Source: DAOTTX01 sp034437515
GTDB lineage: Bacteria; Chloroflexota; Anaerolineae; Aggregatilineales; Phototrophicaceae
Direction of reading: 5' to 3'
Length of the DNA stretch: 55,250 nt
NCBI GenBank assembly: GCA_034437515.1
Contig: DAOTTX010000111.1
Span: forward strand, 1-55,250
A program made the position numbers and the translations under genes. This document shows positions 33,629-42,800 of this stretch, piece after piece (position 1 is the stretch's first letter; each line of letters starts with the position of its first letter). Under the pieces are notes generated by a model, which was not told the DNA's origin, did not search any database, and saw only the letters and a list, made by a program, of their open reading frames with translations.

Positions 33629-34000
33629 ATGGAACAATGGGAATACTGGCCGACCTATTTCGAGGCGAAGGCCAACAAAAAGGAAATGCGTGAATACCTC
33701 AAATCCAAAATACCGGGTTTGAAGCGACGCCCCCCCAAGTTTATGGTGGAATCGCTCATGCCAGAACTCAATGAGATGGGCGAACAGGGGTGGGAACTTG
33801 TCCACATGGAGCCGGTGCCGTCGCTCGGAAAAAAGGGCGATGTGCTGTTCGGCAGCCGAGAGTGGAGCAATGTTTACTTCTGTGTGTTCAAGCGGCGTAA
33901 ACCGGGGATGCCGGCTTCTACAAAAAACGAGACGCCTGAACCTCAGACGGTCGTTCCGCGAGAAGTGCCGCCTGCACCGGTACACGAGACTAACGAATAA
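33629..34000 (+). CDS. DUF4177-like small protein
   Basis: A 123-residue cytoplasmic protein. Residues 1-90 show the DUF4177 pattern: an opening WEYW strand, LNEMGEQGWELVHM near residue 50 and a closing VYFCVFKRR. The last 35 residues are a Pro/Thr/Glu-rich tail. Function unknown. GAGGAG lies just before ATG 33629. It sits 15 nt after the mutase gene and before a strong terminator, so the two form an operon. Confidence 0.65.
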   Translation: MEQWEYWPTYFEAKANKKEMREYLKSKIPGLKRRPPKFMVESLMPELNEMGEQGWELVHMEPVPSLGKKGDVLFGSREWSNVYFCVFKRRKPGMPASTKNETPEPQTVVPREVPPAPVHETNE

Positions 34001-34009
34001 TAATGTCAG

Positions 34010-34038
34010 CGGTCGCTAAATCAACAGCGACCGTTTTT
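34010..34038 (+). terminator. Intrinsic terminator of the mutase operon
   Basis: An 8-bp GC-rich stem (CGGTCGCT 34010-34017, complement 34026-34033), an 8-nt loop and T5 at 34034-34038. Confidence 0.85.
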
Positions 34039-34135
34039 GTTAAAGCATTGCCTATACAACGGCAAGCCACACCTTATGTAACTGAGGCATAATGTAGAGA
34101 GATCTGTTGTTTTGTTTTATTGGAAGGTGACTATT

Positions 34136-35689
34136 TTGCAAGAAAAAATTCTCGTCACAGGGGCGACAGGCTATATCGGCGGGCGTCTCGTCCCCTGCTT
34201 GCTGGAAAATAACTACCAGGTTCGTGTGATGACACGAGACGCTCGGCACATGCAGGGGCGCTCCTGGCTGAGGTCGGTCGAGGTGATGGAAGCGGATGTG
34301 CTCAAGCCGGAAACGCTTGAGGCCGCGTTAGAAGGCATCGACATGGCCTATTACCTCGTCCACAATATGAGCGACCATGAGGACTTTTCTGACCGGGACT
34401 CACGAGCCGCCCAAAATTTCGCAGAAGTCGCCCAGAAGCAGGGTGTCAATCGGATTATTTATCTCGGTGGGTTGGGGCAAGAAGATCAAGACCTTTCGGA
34501 ACATCTGGAATCCCGGCATCAGGTCGGTCAATTGCTGGGGAGTGCCGGCGTGCCGGTTACGGAGTTCCGTGCGGCGGTCGTCGTCGGTTCGGGGAGTTCC
34601 TCGTTTGAGATGGTACGCTACCTCACCGAACGACTACCGATGATGATCGCACCGGAGTGGGTTTACACCCGCACGCAGCCGATTTCGATCCGTGATGTAT
34701 TAAATTATCTGGTCGCCGCGTTGGAGACACCAGAAAGCACCGGAGAGGTCATCGAGATCGGTGGGGCTGATGTAATAGCCTATAAGGAAATGATTATGAC
34801 CTATGCGGATAAGCGTGATCTCAATCGCTATATGCTGCGTGTGCCATTCTTCACCCCGCGTCTGTCCTCATATTGGGTACATCTGTTTACCCCGGTACCG
34901 CATACACTTGTGCGTCCACTGGTGGAAAGTCTACGACACGAGATGGTCGTCACCAATGACCGTGCCAGGCAGATTTTCCCGGAAATTGAACCGGTGGGCT
35001 ACGACACAGCAGTAGACCGCGCCCTGGACGCGCTCCAAGCGGATCAGGTCGAGACGACCTGGACGGACTCGATGGCTTCGACCTGGGAAGAAGAGGAACC
35101 GTACACGTTTGTCGATGAACGCGGCATGTTGATCGAGCGGCGTAAACGGACGGTGCAGGCATCACCTGAAAAGATCTACCGTGCCTTTACACAACTTGGC
35201 GGAGAAAACGGCTGGCTTTACTTGAACTGGTTATGGCGCTTGCGCGGGCGTATTGACCGTTGGCTGGGTGGCCCCGGTTACCGGCGTGGGCGGCGCAGTC
35301 CTGACTCGCTACGTGTCGGTGACACGCTTGACTTCTGGCGGGTAGAAGCCATCAAACCCGACCGGATGATGCGTCTGCGGGCAGAGATGAAAACCGGCGG
35401 ACGCGCCTGGTTGCAGTACAACGTCGAGCCGCAGGAAAATGGTCAATCAAAGCTGGTGCAGACTGCGTATTTTGCACCGCATGGGCTAACCGGCAATCTT
35501 TATTGGGTGGCGATGTTTATCCCGCATTTGTTCATCTTCGACGGTATGATTGATAAGATCGTCGCCGAAGCAGAAGACAAACCACACAGCCCGACTGAAT
35601 TCAGCGATGTGCGTTTCCTCGCGGGCAGCCTGGGGATGCTCACGGCGGCGGTGCTGGCAATCTGGCAATTTGCGAGGAACGACCGCTGA
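34136..35689 (+). CDS. NAD(P)-binding SDR protein fused to DUF2867
   Basis: A protein of about 517 residues. The N-terminal Rossmann domain (1-290) opens with KILVTGATGYIGGRLVP, the GxxGxxG cofactor motif, and has YLVHNM and IIYLGGLGQ; it resembles the YbjT/NmrA-like atypical SDRs. The C-terminal DUF2867 half (about 330-490) has LYLNWLWRLRGRIDRWLGGPG and AHPGLTGNLYWV-like features, with a final hydrophobic helix (LAGSLGMLTAAVLAIW). This fusion is common in bacteria but its reaction is unknown. I start at TTG 34136, 5-6 nt after GGAAGGTGA; TTG 34112 has no such site. Its stop overlaps the next gene's ATG by one base. Confidence 0.8.
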   Translation: MQEKILVTGATGYIGGRLVPCLLENNYQVRVMTRDARHMQGRSWLRSVEVMEADVLKPETLEAALEGIDMAYYLVHNMSDHEDFSDRDSRAAQNFAEVAQKQGVNRIIYLGGLGQEDQDLSEHLESRHQVGQLLGSAGVPVTEFRAAVVVGSGSSSFEMVRYLTERLPMMIAPEWVYTRTQPISIRDVLNYLVAALETPESTGEVIEIGGADVIAYKEMIMTYADKRDLNRYMLRVPFFTPRLSSYWVHLFTPVPHTLVRPLVESLRHEMVVTNDRARQIFPEIEPVGYDTAVDRALDALQADQVETTWTDSMASTWEEEEPYTFVDERGMLIERRKRTVQASPEKIYRAFTQLGGENGWLYLNWLWRLRGRIDRWLGGPGYRRGRRSPDSLRVGDTLDFWRVEAIKPDRMMRLRAEMKTGGRAWLQYNVEPQENGQSKLVQTAYFAPHGLTGNLYWVAMFIPHLFIFDGMIDKIVAEAEDKPHSPTEFSDVRFLAGSLGMLTAAVLAIWQFARNDR

Positions 35690-36459
35690 TGAGTCGTGTG
35701 ATTTTTATTACCGGGGCATCAAGCGGCATCGGGCGTGCGACCGCGCTCGCCTTCGCCGAAAAAGGCGATAAAATCGCGGGGACGGCACGCCGGGAAGATC
35801 GACTGCAAGCGTTATCAGAATCGATTGATAAGGACACACCCGGCGAGTTCTTGCCGCTTCGCTGTGATGTACGTGACCCTGCCGCACTGGAAGCTGCCAT
35901 ACGGCAGGTCGTCGAGCATTTCGGGCGTCTGGATGTCCTAGTCGCAAATGCCGGTGTCGGTCAGCGCGGCAGTCTGATCGACTCCGACTGGGAAGACCTC
36001 GAAACTGTGATGCGTACCAACATGGACGGCGTGCTACATACCATCCGTGCTGGTGTGCCTGTGATGCGACGGCAGGGCGGCGGACACATCATTCTGGTGT
36101 CGTCGGTCGTGTACAACATGACGTCGCCGTATGCGGCGATCTACGCGGCATCGAAAGCGTTTGTGAGCAGCATCGGACGCTCACTGCGGCTGGAACTCGA
36201 AGCCGATGACATCAAGGTAACGGATATGCTGGTCGGTCGCACCGAGTCGGAGTTCAGCAAAAAGCGATTAGGCGCAAGTGGTCGCTCCGGCGGTGGCATT
36301 CCGGTCATGTCCGCTGAGGAAGTCGCGCAGGCCGTCGTTGAGGCCAGCGAATCAGATAAGAAAGCGGTCGCCGTGCGCTGGTTTGATCGGCTACTGCTGC
36401 TTGGAAACATGCTTGTACCGGAACTCATCGGACGTCGTGCGCTCAAGCAGTATAAGTAG
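35689..36459 (+). CDS. Classical short-chain dehydrogenase/reductase
   Basis: A 256-residue SDR oxidoreductase. Cofactor motif TGASSGIG at residues 9-16, LVANAGVG near 85, catalytic Ser in ILVSSVV near 138 and YAAIYAASKAF with the catalytic Tyr and Lys near 151-155. Arg residues after the second strand (TARREDR) suggest NADP(H). The substrate is not deducible. It overlaps the upstream SDR-DUF2867 gene (TGATG), so the two are translationally coupled and probably work on related compounds. Confidence 0.88.
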   Translation: MSRVIFITGASSGIGRATALAFAEKGDKIAGTARREDRLQALSESIDKDTPGEFLPLRCDVRDPAALEAAIRQVVEHFGRLDVLVANAGVGQRGSLIDSDWEDLETVMRTNMDGVLHTIRAGVPVMRRQGGGHIILVSSVVYNMTSPYAAIYAASKAFVSSIGRSLRLELEADDIKVTDMLVGRTESEFSKKRLGASGRSGGGIPVMSAEEVAQAVVEASESDKKAVAVRWFDRLLLLGNMLVPELIGRRALKQYK

Positions 36460-36483
36460 CAACAAGAGGGTTTTACCGTTATA

Positions 36484-36505
36484 CTATTCAACAAATATTG
36501 AATAG
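36484..36505. promoter_or_regulatory. Inverted repeat before the S9 peptidase gene
   Basis: An 8-bp inverted repeat (CTATTCAA 36484-36491, TTGAATAG 36498-36505) with a 6-nt spacer. It overlaps a possible -10 box TATACT at 36480-36485 and ends 12 nt before the S9 start. It could be an operator or a leader hairpin; no T run follows, so it is not an obvious terminator. Confidence 0.4.
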
Positions 36506-36517
36506 ATTGGTAGAAAG

Positions 36518-38341
36518 TTGTGCGCTATGCTGTTGTTTGCGTCAATTGATCTTGATGAACTTGCCTCATTACCCTCATTTTATGTGCCGACCGTCTCCTA
36601 TGATCGTGAGAAGATCGCGTTCTATTGGGACAAAACCGGACAAATCGAACTTTATGTTATGGATGCCAGCCCCGGTGCGGAACCGCGCCAGTTAACCAAC
36701 GGTGAGGCACCACGCACCCCACGAGCCGCCCCGATGTGGACGCGCGACGACGAATATCTCATCTTCCCGCGTGATGCCGATGGCAACGAACAACACGACC
36801 TGTGGCGAGTGCATGTGGAAACGGGTGATGTTGAGCAATTGACCGACAACCCGACCGCGCAAGAGTACCCGGTAGAGGCTGCACCGGATAACAAGAGGTT
36901 GCTCGTAGCCAGTAACCTCAACGGGCAGATGAATAACTATTTGCTTGACCTGGACACCCGCGAATACACGCAGATCAGCGATTATCAGTTCCCGGTGATG
37001 GGGGGAAGCTGGAGTCCGGACGGTAAATATATTGTATACAGCACGAACGAGACATCCGACCTCAAGAACAGCGATGTTTATATTATGGATGCCGACGGCG
37101 GGAACAAGCGTAAGATCTTTAGCGTTAACACCGGCTCAGAAGAGAGCGTCAGCGATTGGAGTTCTGATGGGCGTTTGATCGCGGTCAGTTCGGACTATTC
37201 CGGTGGTAACCGGGTGGGGGTTTACGATGTCGAAACAGAATCGATGCGCTGGCTCACACCGGAGAGTGATACGGTCTACCCTGGCAAGTTTTCCCCGGAC
37301 GGTTCGCGCTTGCTGATGATGAAGAACGAACACAGCACGATCTCGACGATTGTCTATGATGTGCAGACCGGTGAGGAAGTCCCGATTGAGATGCCGCCCG
37401 GCCTCAGCTTCGGTGCGCTATGGCTGGACGAAGACCGCTTCGTCGTCAACATGAGTACCGATACGACTCGGCCTGAACTGCGTGATTATCATATTGATAC
37501 GGGTGAGAGTCATCTTATTCTCGAATCGGAATACGGCAGCATCGACCCGACCGTGTTTACATCGCTGGACTATGTCTCGTTTGAGTCTGCCGATGGCTTG
37601 GAAATCCACGCCATGCTCTACTGCCCGCGTGAGATGGAACCCGGCAAGAAATACCCCGCCCTCGTAGAAATACATGGCGGGCCGACCGCGCAGTTTTTCC
37701 GCGCTTTTAATCCGTATGCGCAAATCCTCGCCGACAATGGCTATATCATCATCCAACCGAATGTGCGCGGCAGCACTGGTTATGGCGTCGAATTCCGTGA
37801 TATGAACCTCAACGATTGGGGTGGGGGCGATCTCGAAGATGTGGTTGCGGCGGCGGACTATCTCAAGCAATTGCCGGAAGTGGATAACGACCGTATCGGC
37901 ATCTGGGGGGGCAGTTACGGCGGCTACATGACCTACATGGCAGTGACGAAGAAGCCTGACTTGTGGAAGGCGGGGGTTGCCGTCGTTGGTATTACGGACT
38001 TGAAGCTACTGCATGATTCCAGCATGGATCACTTCAAATACTATTTGCAGCAGCAAATGGGCGACCCTGAAGAAAACGTCGATCTCTGGCACGACCGCAG
38101 CGCCATCCACTTTGCCGAGCAGATGCAATCTCATCTGTTGATTTTGCACGGGGTCAACGATCCACGCTGCCCGCTGGAGCAGGCGCAAGTTTTTCGTGAT
38201 CGGCTGGTCGAGGTCGGCAAAACCGAGGGTGAGGATTTTGAATACGTCGAGTTGGGTGCGCAGGGACACGGCAGCGCGGATATTACACAAAAGACAGAGA
38301 CGTATAAACGCTTGCTGGATTATTTCGACCGCAATTTGTAA
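36518..38341 (+). CDS. S9-family serine peptidase (acylaminoacyl-peptidase/DPP-like)
   Basis: A 607-residue cytoplasmic peptidase. The N-terminal beta-propeller (about residues 20-340) is built of PD40-like repeats (GGSWSPDGKYIVYST, SDWSSDGRLIAVSS). The alpha/beta hydrolase domain (about 350-607) has HGGPTAQFF, the nucleophile GIWGGSYGGYMTYM near 468, the Asp in HGVNDPRCPLEQA near 550 and the His in AQGHGS near 588. Such enzymes release N-blocked residues or dipeptides from short peptides. The start is GTG 36518, or ATG 36527 three codons later; both lie after a weak GGTAGAAAG. The next gene follows 10 nt later. Confidence 0.88.
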   Translation: MCAMLLFASIDLDELASLPSFYVPTVSYDREKIAFYWDKTGQIELYVMDASPGAEPRQLTNGEAPRTPRAAPMWTRDDEYLIFPRDADGNEQHDLWRVHVETGDVEQLTDNPTAQEYPVEAAPDNKRLLVASNLNGQMNNYLLDLDTREYTQISDYQFPVMGGSWSPDGKYIVYSTNETSDLKNSDVYIMDADGGNKRKIFSVNTGSEESVSDWSSDGRLIAVSSDYSGGNRVGVYDVETESMRWLTPESDTVYPGKFSPDGSRLLMMKNEHSTISTIVYDVQTGEEVPIEMPPGLSFGALWLDEDRFVVNMSTDTTRPELRDYHIDTGESHLILESEYGSIDPTVFTSLDYVSFESADGLEIHAMLYCPREMEPGKKYPALVEIHGGPTAQFFRAFNPYAQILADNGYIIIQPNVRGSTGYGVEFRDMNLNDWGGGDLEDVVAAADYLKQLPEVDNDRIGIWGGSYGGYMTYMAVTKKPDLWKAGVAVVGITDLKLLHDSSMDHFKYYLQQQMGDPEENVDLWHDRSAIHFAEQMQSHLLILHGVNDPRCPLEQAQVFRDRLVEVGKTEGEDFEYVELGAQGHGSADITQKTETYKRLLDYFDRNL

Positions 38342-38351
38342 GGGGTGATGT

Positions 38352-38849
38352 GTGGTAGACAAACTCAATTCGATGCGTTTGCTAGAGCAGCGAGATATCC
38401 CCTACGAAGCCTTGCATTATCCATCTGAGATCCGTGATGCGGCGGAAGTGGCTGAAGCGCTGGGGGTGCCGTACTTTACGGTCTACAAAACGCTGATCGT
38501 CCAGGCGGTCAAAGACCCCAGCGAGACCAAACCGTATGTCGTGCTGGTGCCCAGTGAATTACAGCTTGATCTCAAAAAGATGGCGCTCGCCGCCGGTGTC
38601 AAAAAGGTGAAAATGGCAAGCTATAGTGACGCCGAAGCACTGACCGGTTTACAGGTCGGTGGCATCAGCCCGCTTGCGTTGATGGATAAGACCTGGCGCG
38701 TTTTTCTCGACCAGACGGCGACACAGCTTCAGCACATCGTCATCAGTGCAGGGCAGCGTGGCACGCAATTACGTGTGCCCGTCACCCCTTTGATGAGCCT
38801 GTTACGTCCACGCCTCGTAGACGTAAGCAAAGAACCGGATACCGCCTAA
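38352..38849 (+). CDS. YbaK/EbsC-family aminoacyl-tRNA deacylase
   Basis: A 165-residue free-standing editing protein of the YbaK superfamily, which hydrolyses mischarged tRNA such as Cys-tRNA(Pro). The catalytic Lys is probably that of VYKTLIV near residue 46; VLVPSELQLDLKKMA and the GGISPLAL motif near 117 are typical. The start is GTG 38352 after AAGGGGTGA. It may be cotranscribed with the S9 peptidase gene. Its stop overlaps the convergent pfkA stop by 3 nt. The exact tRNA is inferred from family only. Confidence 0.88.
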   Translation: MVDKLNSMRLLEQRDIPYEALHYPSEIRDAAEVAEALGVPYFTVYKTLIVQAVKDPSETKPYVVLVPSELQLDLKKMALAAGVKKVKMASYSDAEALTGLQVGGISPLALMDKTWRVFLDQTATQLQHIVISAGQRGTQLRVPVTPLMSLLRPRLVDVSKEPDTA

Positions 38850-39811
38850 CGTGAGAGCGCCCAGGCCATCTCATAATAATTTTCGGTGAGCTTACGGTTT
38901 CTGGCTGTGACTTCTTCCAACGGTATCGGGCTGATCTCGCGCCCATCTAGGCCGACCATGATGCCGTTGGCACCATCGAGCATACGCTCGAGTGCTGCCG
39001 TGCCCAACCGGGTCGCCAGCAGACGATCAAACGCGGTTGGGCTGCCCCCACGCTGAATGTGACCGAGAATGGTCACACGGATTTCAAAGCCCAGGTGTTT
39101 ATCTTGCAAGTAATTGACCAGGTCGGTAATTTTGTAGGATGCGCCTTCGGCGATAACGGCAATCGCATGAGATTTGCCGCGTGTATAGGCGTCTTCCATC
39201 ATCATGGCAACCTGCTCCATGCTGATGTCTCGTTCGGGCGTAATCACGACCTCCGCGCCACCTAAGATAGAACTCATCAGCGCGAGATAACCGGAATTGC
39301 GACCCATTACTTCGATCACAAAAGCGCGGTTATGGGAGGTCGCTGTATCACGCAGCCGGTCAAGCGCATCGAGGATCGTGTTGAGTGCGGTATCGACGCC
39401 GATGCTCATGTTGGTACCCCAGATGTCATTATCGATACTGGCAGGTACACCGATCACAGTGACACCGAGTTTGCGTAATGCCTGGGCACCGCGCAGGCTG
39501 CCATCTCCACCGATCACGACCAAGCCTTCGATTTCCTGCTCGTTGAGCCGGCGCAACGCCTTGCGTTGGCCCTGGGGTGTCTTGAATTCTTCGTTGCGGG
39601 CTGTCTGTAGGATCGTCCCCCCACGTTGTAAAATACCGCTGACCTCGCGGCTGGTCATCAAGCTGATGTCTCCGTTCAGTAGCCCTGCATAGGCTTGACG
39701 GATACCATACACCTCGACATCGTGTTGCAATCCGGTACGGACGACGGCGCGGATTGCTGCGTTCATACCGGGTGCGTCGCCCCCACTTGTCATCACAGCG
39801 ACTCGCTTCAT
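38846..39811 (-). CDS. pfkA: ATP-dependent 6-phosphofructokinase
   Basis: A 321-residue glycolytic enzyme that phosphorylates fructose 6-phosphate. It opens KRVAVMTSGGDAPGMNAAIRA. GGDGS near residue 100 has Gly at the position that is Asp in pyrophosphate-dependent enzymes, so ATP is the donor. The catalytic loop reads PASIDNDIWGTN; both Asp residues are kept but the usual Thr (GTIDND) is Ser. MGRNSGYLA and LGHIQRGGSPTAFDR complete the active site. I prefer ATG 39811 over 39820, since AGGAG lies 10 nt before the former and only 2-3 nt before the latter. Confidence 0.92.
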   Translation of the reverse strand: MKRVAVMTSGGDAPGMNAAIRAVVRTGLQHDVEVYGIRQAYAGLLNGDISLMTSREVSGILQRGGTILQTARNEEFKTPQGQRKALRRLNEQEIEGLVVIGGDGSLRGAQALRKLGVTVIGVPASIDNDIWGTNMSIGVDTALNTILDALDRLRDTATSHNRAFVIEVMGRNSGYLALMSSILGGAEVVITPERDISMEQVAMMMEDAYTRGKSHAIAVIAEGASYKITDLVNYLQDKHLGFEIRVTILGHIQRGGSPTAFDRLLATRLGTAALERMLDGANGIMVGLDGREISPIPLEEVTARNRKLTENYYEMAWALSR

Positions 39812-39880
39812 CTGTCGCATTCTCCTGTCGTTGAAAATTTAGCTAACAGAACACTATACTAGCACAACGTTAAATCATGT

Positions 39881-42800
39881 TTATGAGTCTGATGCAATCC
39901 TGGGATTTGTGAAGATCTCGATATTGTCCATCGTATCGACGATGGTCAAAAGTTTTTCCACAAGCTCGTCGCAATATCCGGTCGTATGATTGGGGAATTC
40001 CAATCTTTGCGATGAGCCGTTCCCCTCGATGGTAATTGAAAACCGGTCGTGACCGTGATACGAGACGAGTAACCCGTGCAACCGAACCAGCCGCCGCCGG
40101 TCTTTGTCATCGTTCCCGGAGCGTTGGAAGTAGATCAATAACCAGTGGATCGCCTCCTCTTTGGTCTGTGTCGGATAAGACCAGTTACCGTCTTGTGCTT
40201 CCGGTTGATCGACTGGATCAAGCGCGGCGACCGCACCGCCGCCACCAGGGGCGATGGGCGCATTCACCGGGCTGTCATCAACGTTATCATCACCACCGGC
40301 GACTTCACCGGTTTCCTCGTCGTAAATGTCATCACCATCCAGCCAGGTTGGGGTGGCGTTGCTGTATGTTGTTTCTGCCATTTCGTCCGCCCAGTCCGAT
40401 GTCGGTGGTGGTACGTCATCTGCCGGTTGTGATGGTTCGTCGTTTATCCATTCAGGTCGGTCATCGGTGTGATCGGTATTTACGGTCTCCGCTGCTTCCA
40501 TGTAGCTGAAGTCCTGGCTGACCTCATCACCGATAATTTGCGGATCACCCCGCTTAATATCGAACCTTCCCTTCACACTGACGACTTCGCCTTCAATCAG
40601 TGGACGTAGTTTCTCATTTTCCACCAGTGAGCGCACCTGGTTCCAGGGTGTTGGGAATAGGACGACTTCGATGCTGCCTGCCGAGTCGTGCCAGTCCTCG
40701 ATTTGTAGTATCGCCATCGGCTCGTTTTTCTTCGTGTAGATTTGCCGGATCGACATGATTTCACCGGCGATCCACACCTGTTTTTTGACGTAAACTTCCA
40801 GTTCTTGCTTCATCTGTTGGATGACATTACTCGAACCGCGCGCAAGGGTATCTCGGTATTTATCTACCGGACGACCGGTCACGTACAAGCCGAGTAATTC
40901 TTTTTCCCAACGCAGCATCTCTCGTTTGGAATATTCTTCGACCGGGGGAAGATTATTGAGCGAATCATCGATTAGACCGGTCGCCTCCCCGAACATATTC
41001 ACCTGCCCGATCTCCTGATCCTTGTGATGGCTGGTGCTGAAGTTCACCATGCGATCCAATGCGTTGAGCAATTGGGCACGGGTGCCGAACGCACGCATCG
41101 CCCCGACCCGAATCATGCTTTCCAGCGCACGTTTGCCCACATCACGCAGGTCAACCCGTTGGCAAAAATCGAGCAGGCTTTCGAACGGGCCGCCCAGTTC
41201 ACGTGCTTCGACGATATGACTGAGCGCGGCCTCCCCCGCATTTTTGACCGCAGCTAACCCAAAGCGGATGCCACGATTACCGGCTTCTGGGTCTTCCTGA
41301 ATGGCGAAGTCGGTCATGCTGTAGTTGACATCAGGTGCCAGAATCGGTATGTCCATCCGGCGACATTCTTCGAGGAATGTCGAGACTTTAGTGGAATCGT
41401 CACGCTGCACGGAAAGCAACGCCGTCATGTATTCTTCGGGGTAGTGGCACTTCAGGAACGCTGTCTGCACGGTGATGACCGCATAGTCCGAGGCATGAGA
41501 TTTGTTAAATCCATAGTTGGCGAAGAACTCAATGTCTTCGAATATTTTTTCGGCAGAATCGACATCAATGTCGTTCTCAGGGCCACGTTCGAGGAAGATC
41601 GACTTGTGTTTTTTGAGTTCTTTCTCTTTTTTCTTGGAAACTGCCCGTCGCATCAAGTCTGCTTCACCCAACTCGTAGCCGAACAGCTCACCGGCAATCT
41701 GCATGATCTGTTCCTGATACACGCAATTATGCACGATGATGTTATTTGCGACGAAGTTATGTGTGTCAGAGATGGTCAGGTCGTAGACGGTCTTTTCGCC
41801 ACAATATTCGACACTGACGATCCTCTCCCAATCAACACTGATGCGCTTTTGCGTTTCAGGAAGTGGTAAGGCATGTGCAAAGTCATGGACGATTTTGCTC
41901 GTGATTTGCTTAGACCCTTGTCGTGATTTGTAGAAATGCTGTCGATCAATGTCGTAAACCTGCATCGGGCGATTGGCAGACATTGACGTTGTCGCTTGGA
42001 CTTCGGCGATGAAGTCCTGGCGATCAATTGTACTGCTGCTCGAACCGATGCACTGAACGTCTTTTTTTTCGCTCAGCAGATGTTTCTGAATTGCATGAGC
42101 AAATTTGCTGGTGTCGTAGACCGTCACTTGATAAGACGTCTGGTCAGCGCGTTTTTCGTTCTGGTAAGCATTCTTGTGGATCACAGAAGCGATACCTAAA
42201 CGCAGTAAAAGGGTCTGGACATCACGCGCCAGGTCAGGCGAGATCGTCTTGTAATAACATAATTCTTTGCCCATGTATCCATCACAATCCCAGAGTGATG
42301 CCAGGAAGAACTCAATATCCTCGTTTGACAGTTGAAAAACAAAGGTTGGGATGTGTTTTTCGTGGCTACGCACGCCACCTGGATGCTGGCGGGCTTCAGG
42401 TGCATATTTCAGCCCAAGTTGACGCATCCAGGTGAGCAGACTCGTCGTTTCGCGCCCGCTACAGTTTCTACCAATACCGATGCGCGTGACGCCACTTGAT
42501 TGTGCGACTTCGACTGTTTGCACATCGGCGAAGACTTGCAAAGCACGTTTGTATTCTGCGATTAATGCCGGGTCTTTGTTGACTAAATCGACGGATATTC
42601 CACTGGCGAGGCTGCCGTCAGCGATGAGATAAGCCAGGATGAGCAGTTTACGCCGGTCATAAGTGATTGGCTGTGTCGGTTCGAGTAACTGTGCCGGAAC
42701 CGCGACATAATCATCTGGCTGAAGCTCTTGTAATTCGCGCCAGCCATCTTCTGTGAGAAACTTGTGATCGGCAGTGGCTTCGATTTCGGCACCGTTGCGT

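Noticed and set aside
42028..42435. Plus-strand open frame opposite the intein
   Set aside because: Antisense to conserved intein blocks, with no ribosome-binding site and a Cys/Arg/Ser-rich composition typical of a shadow frame.
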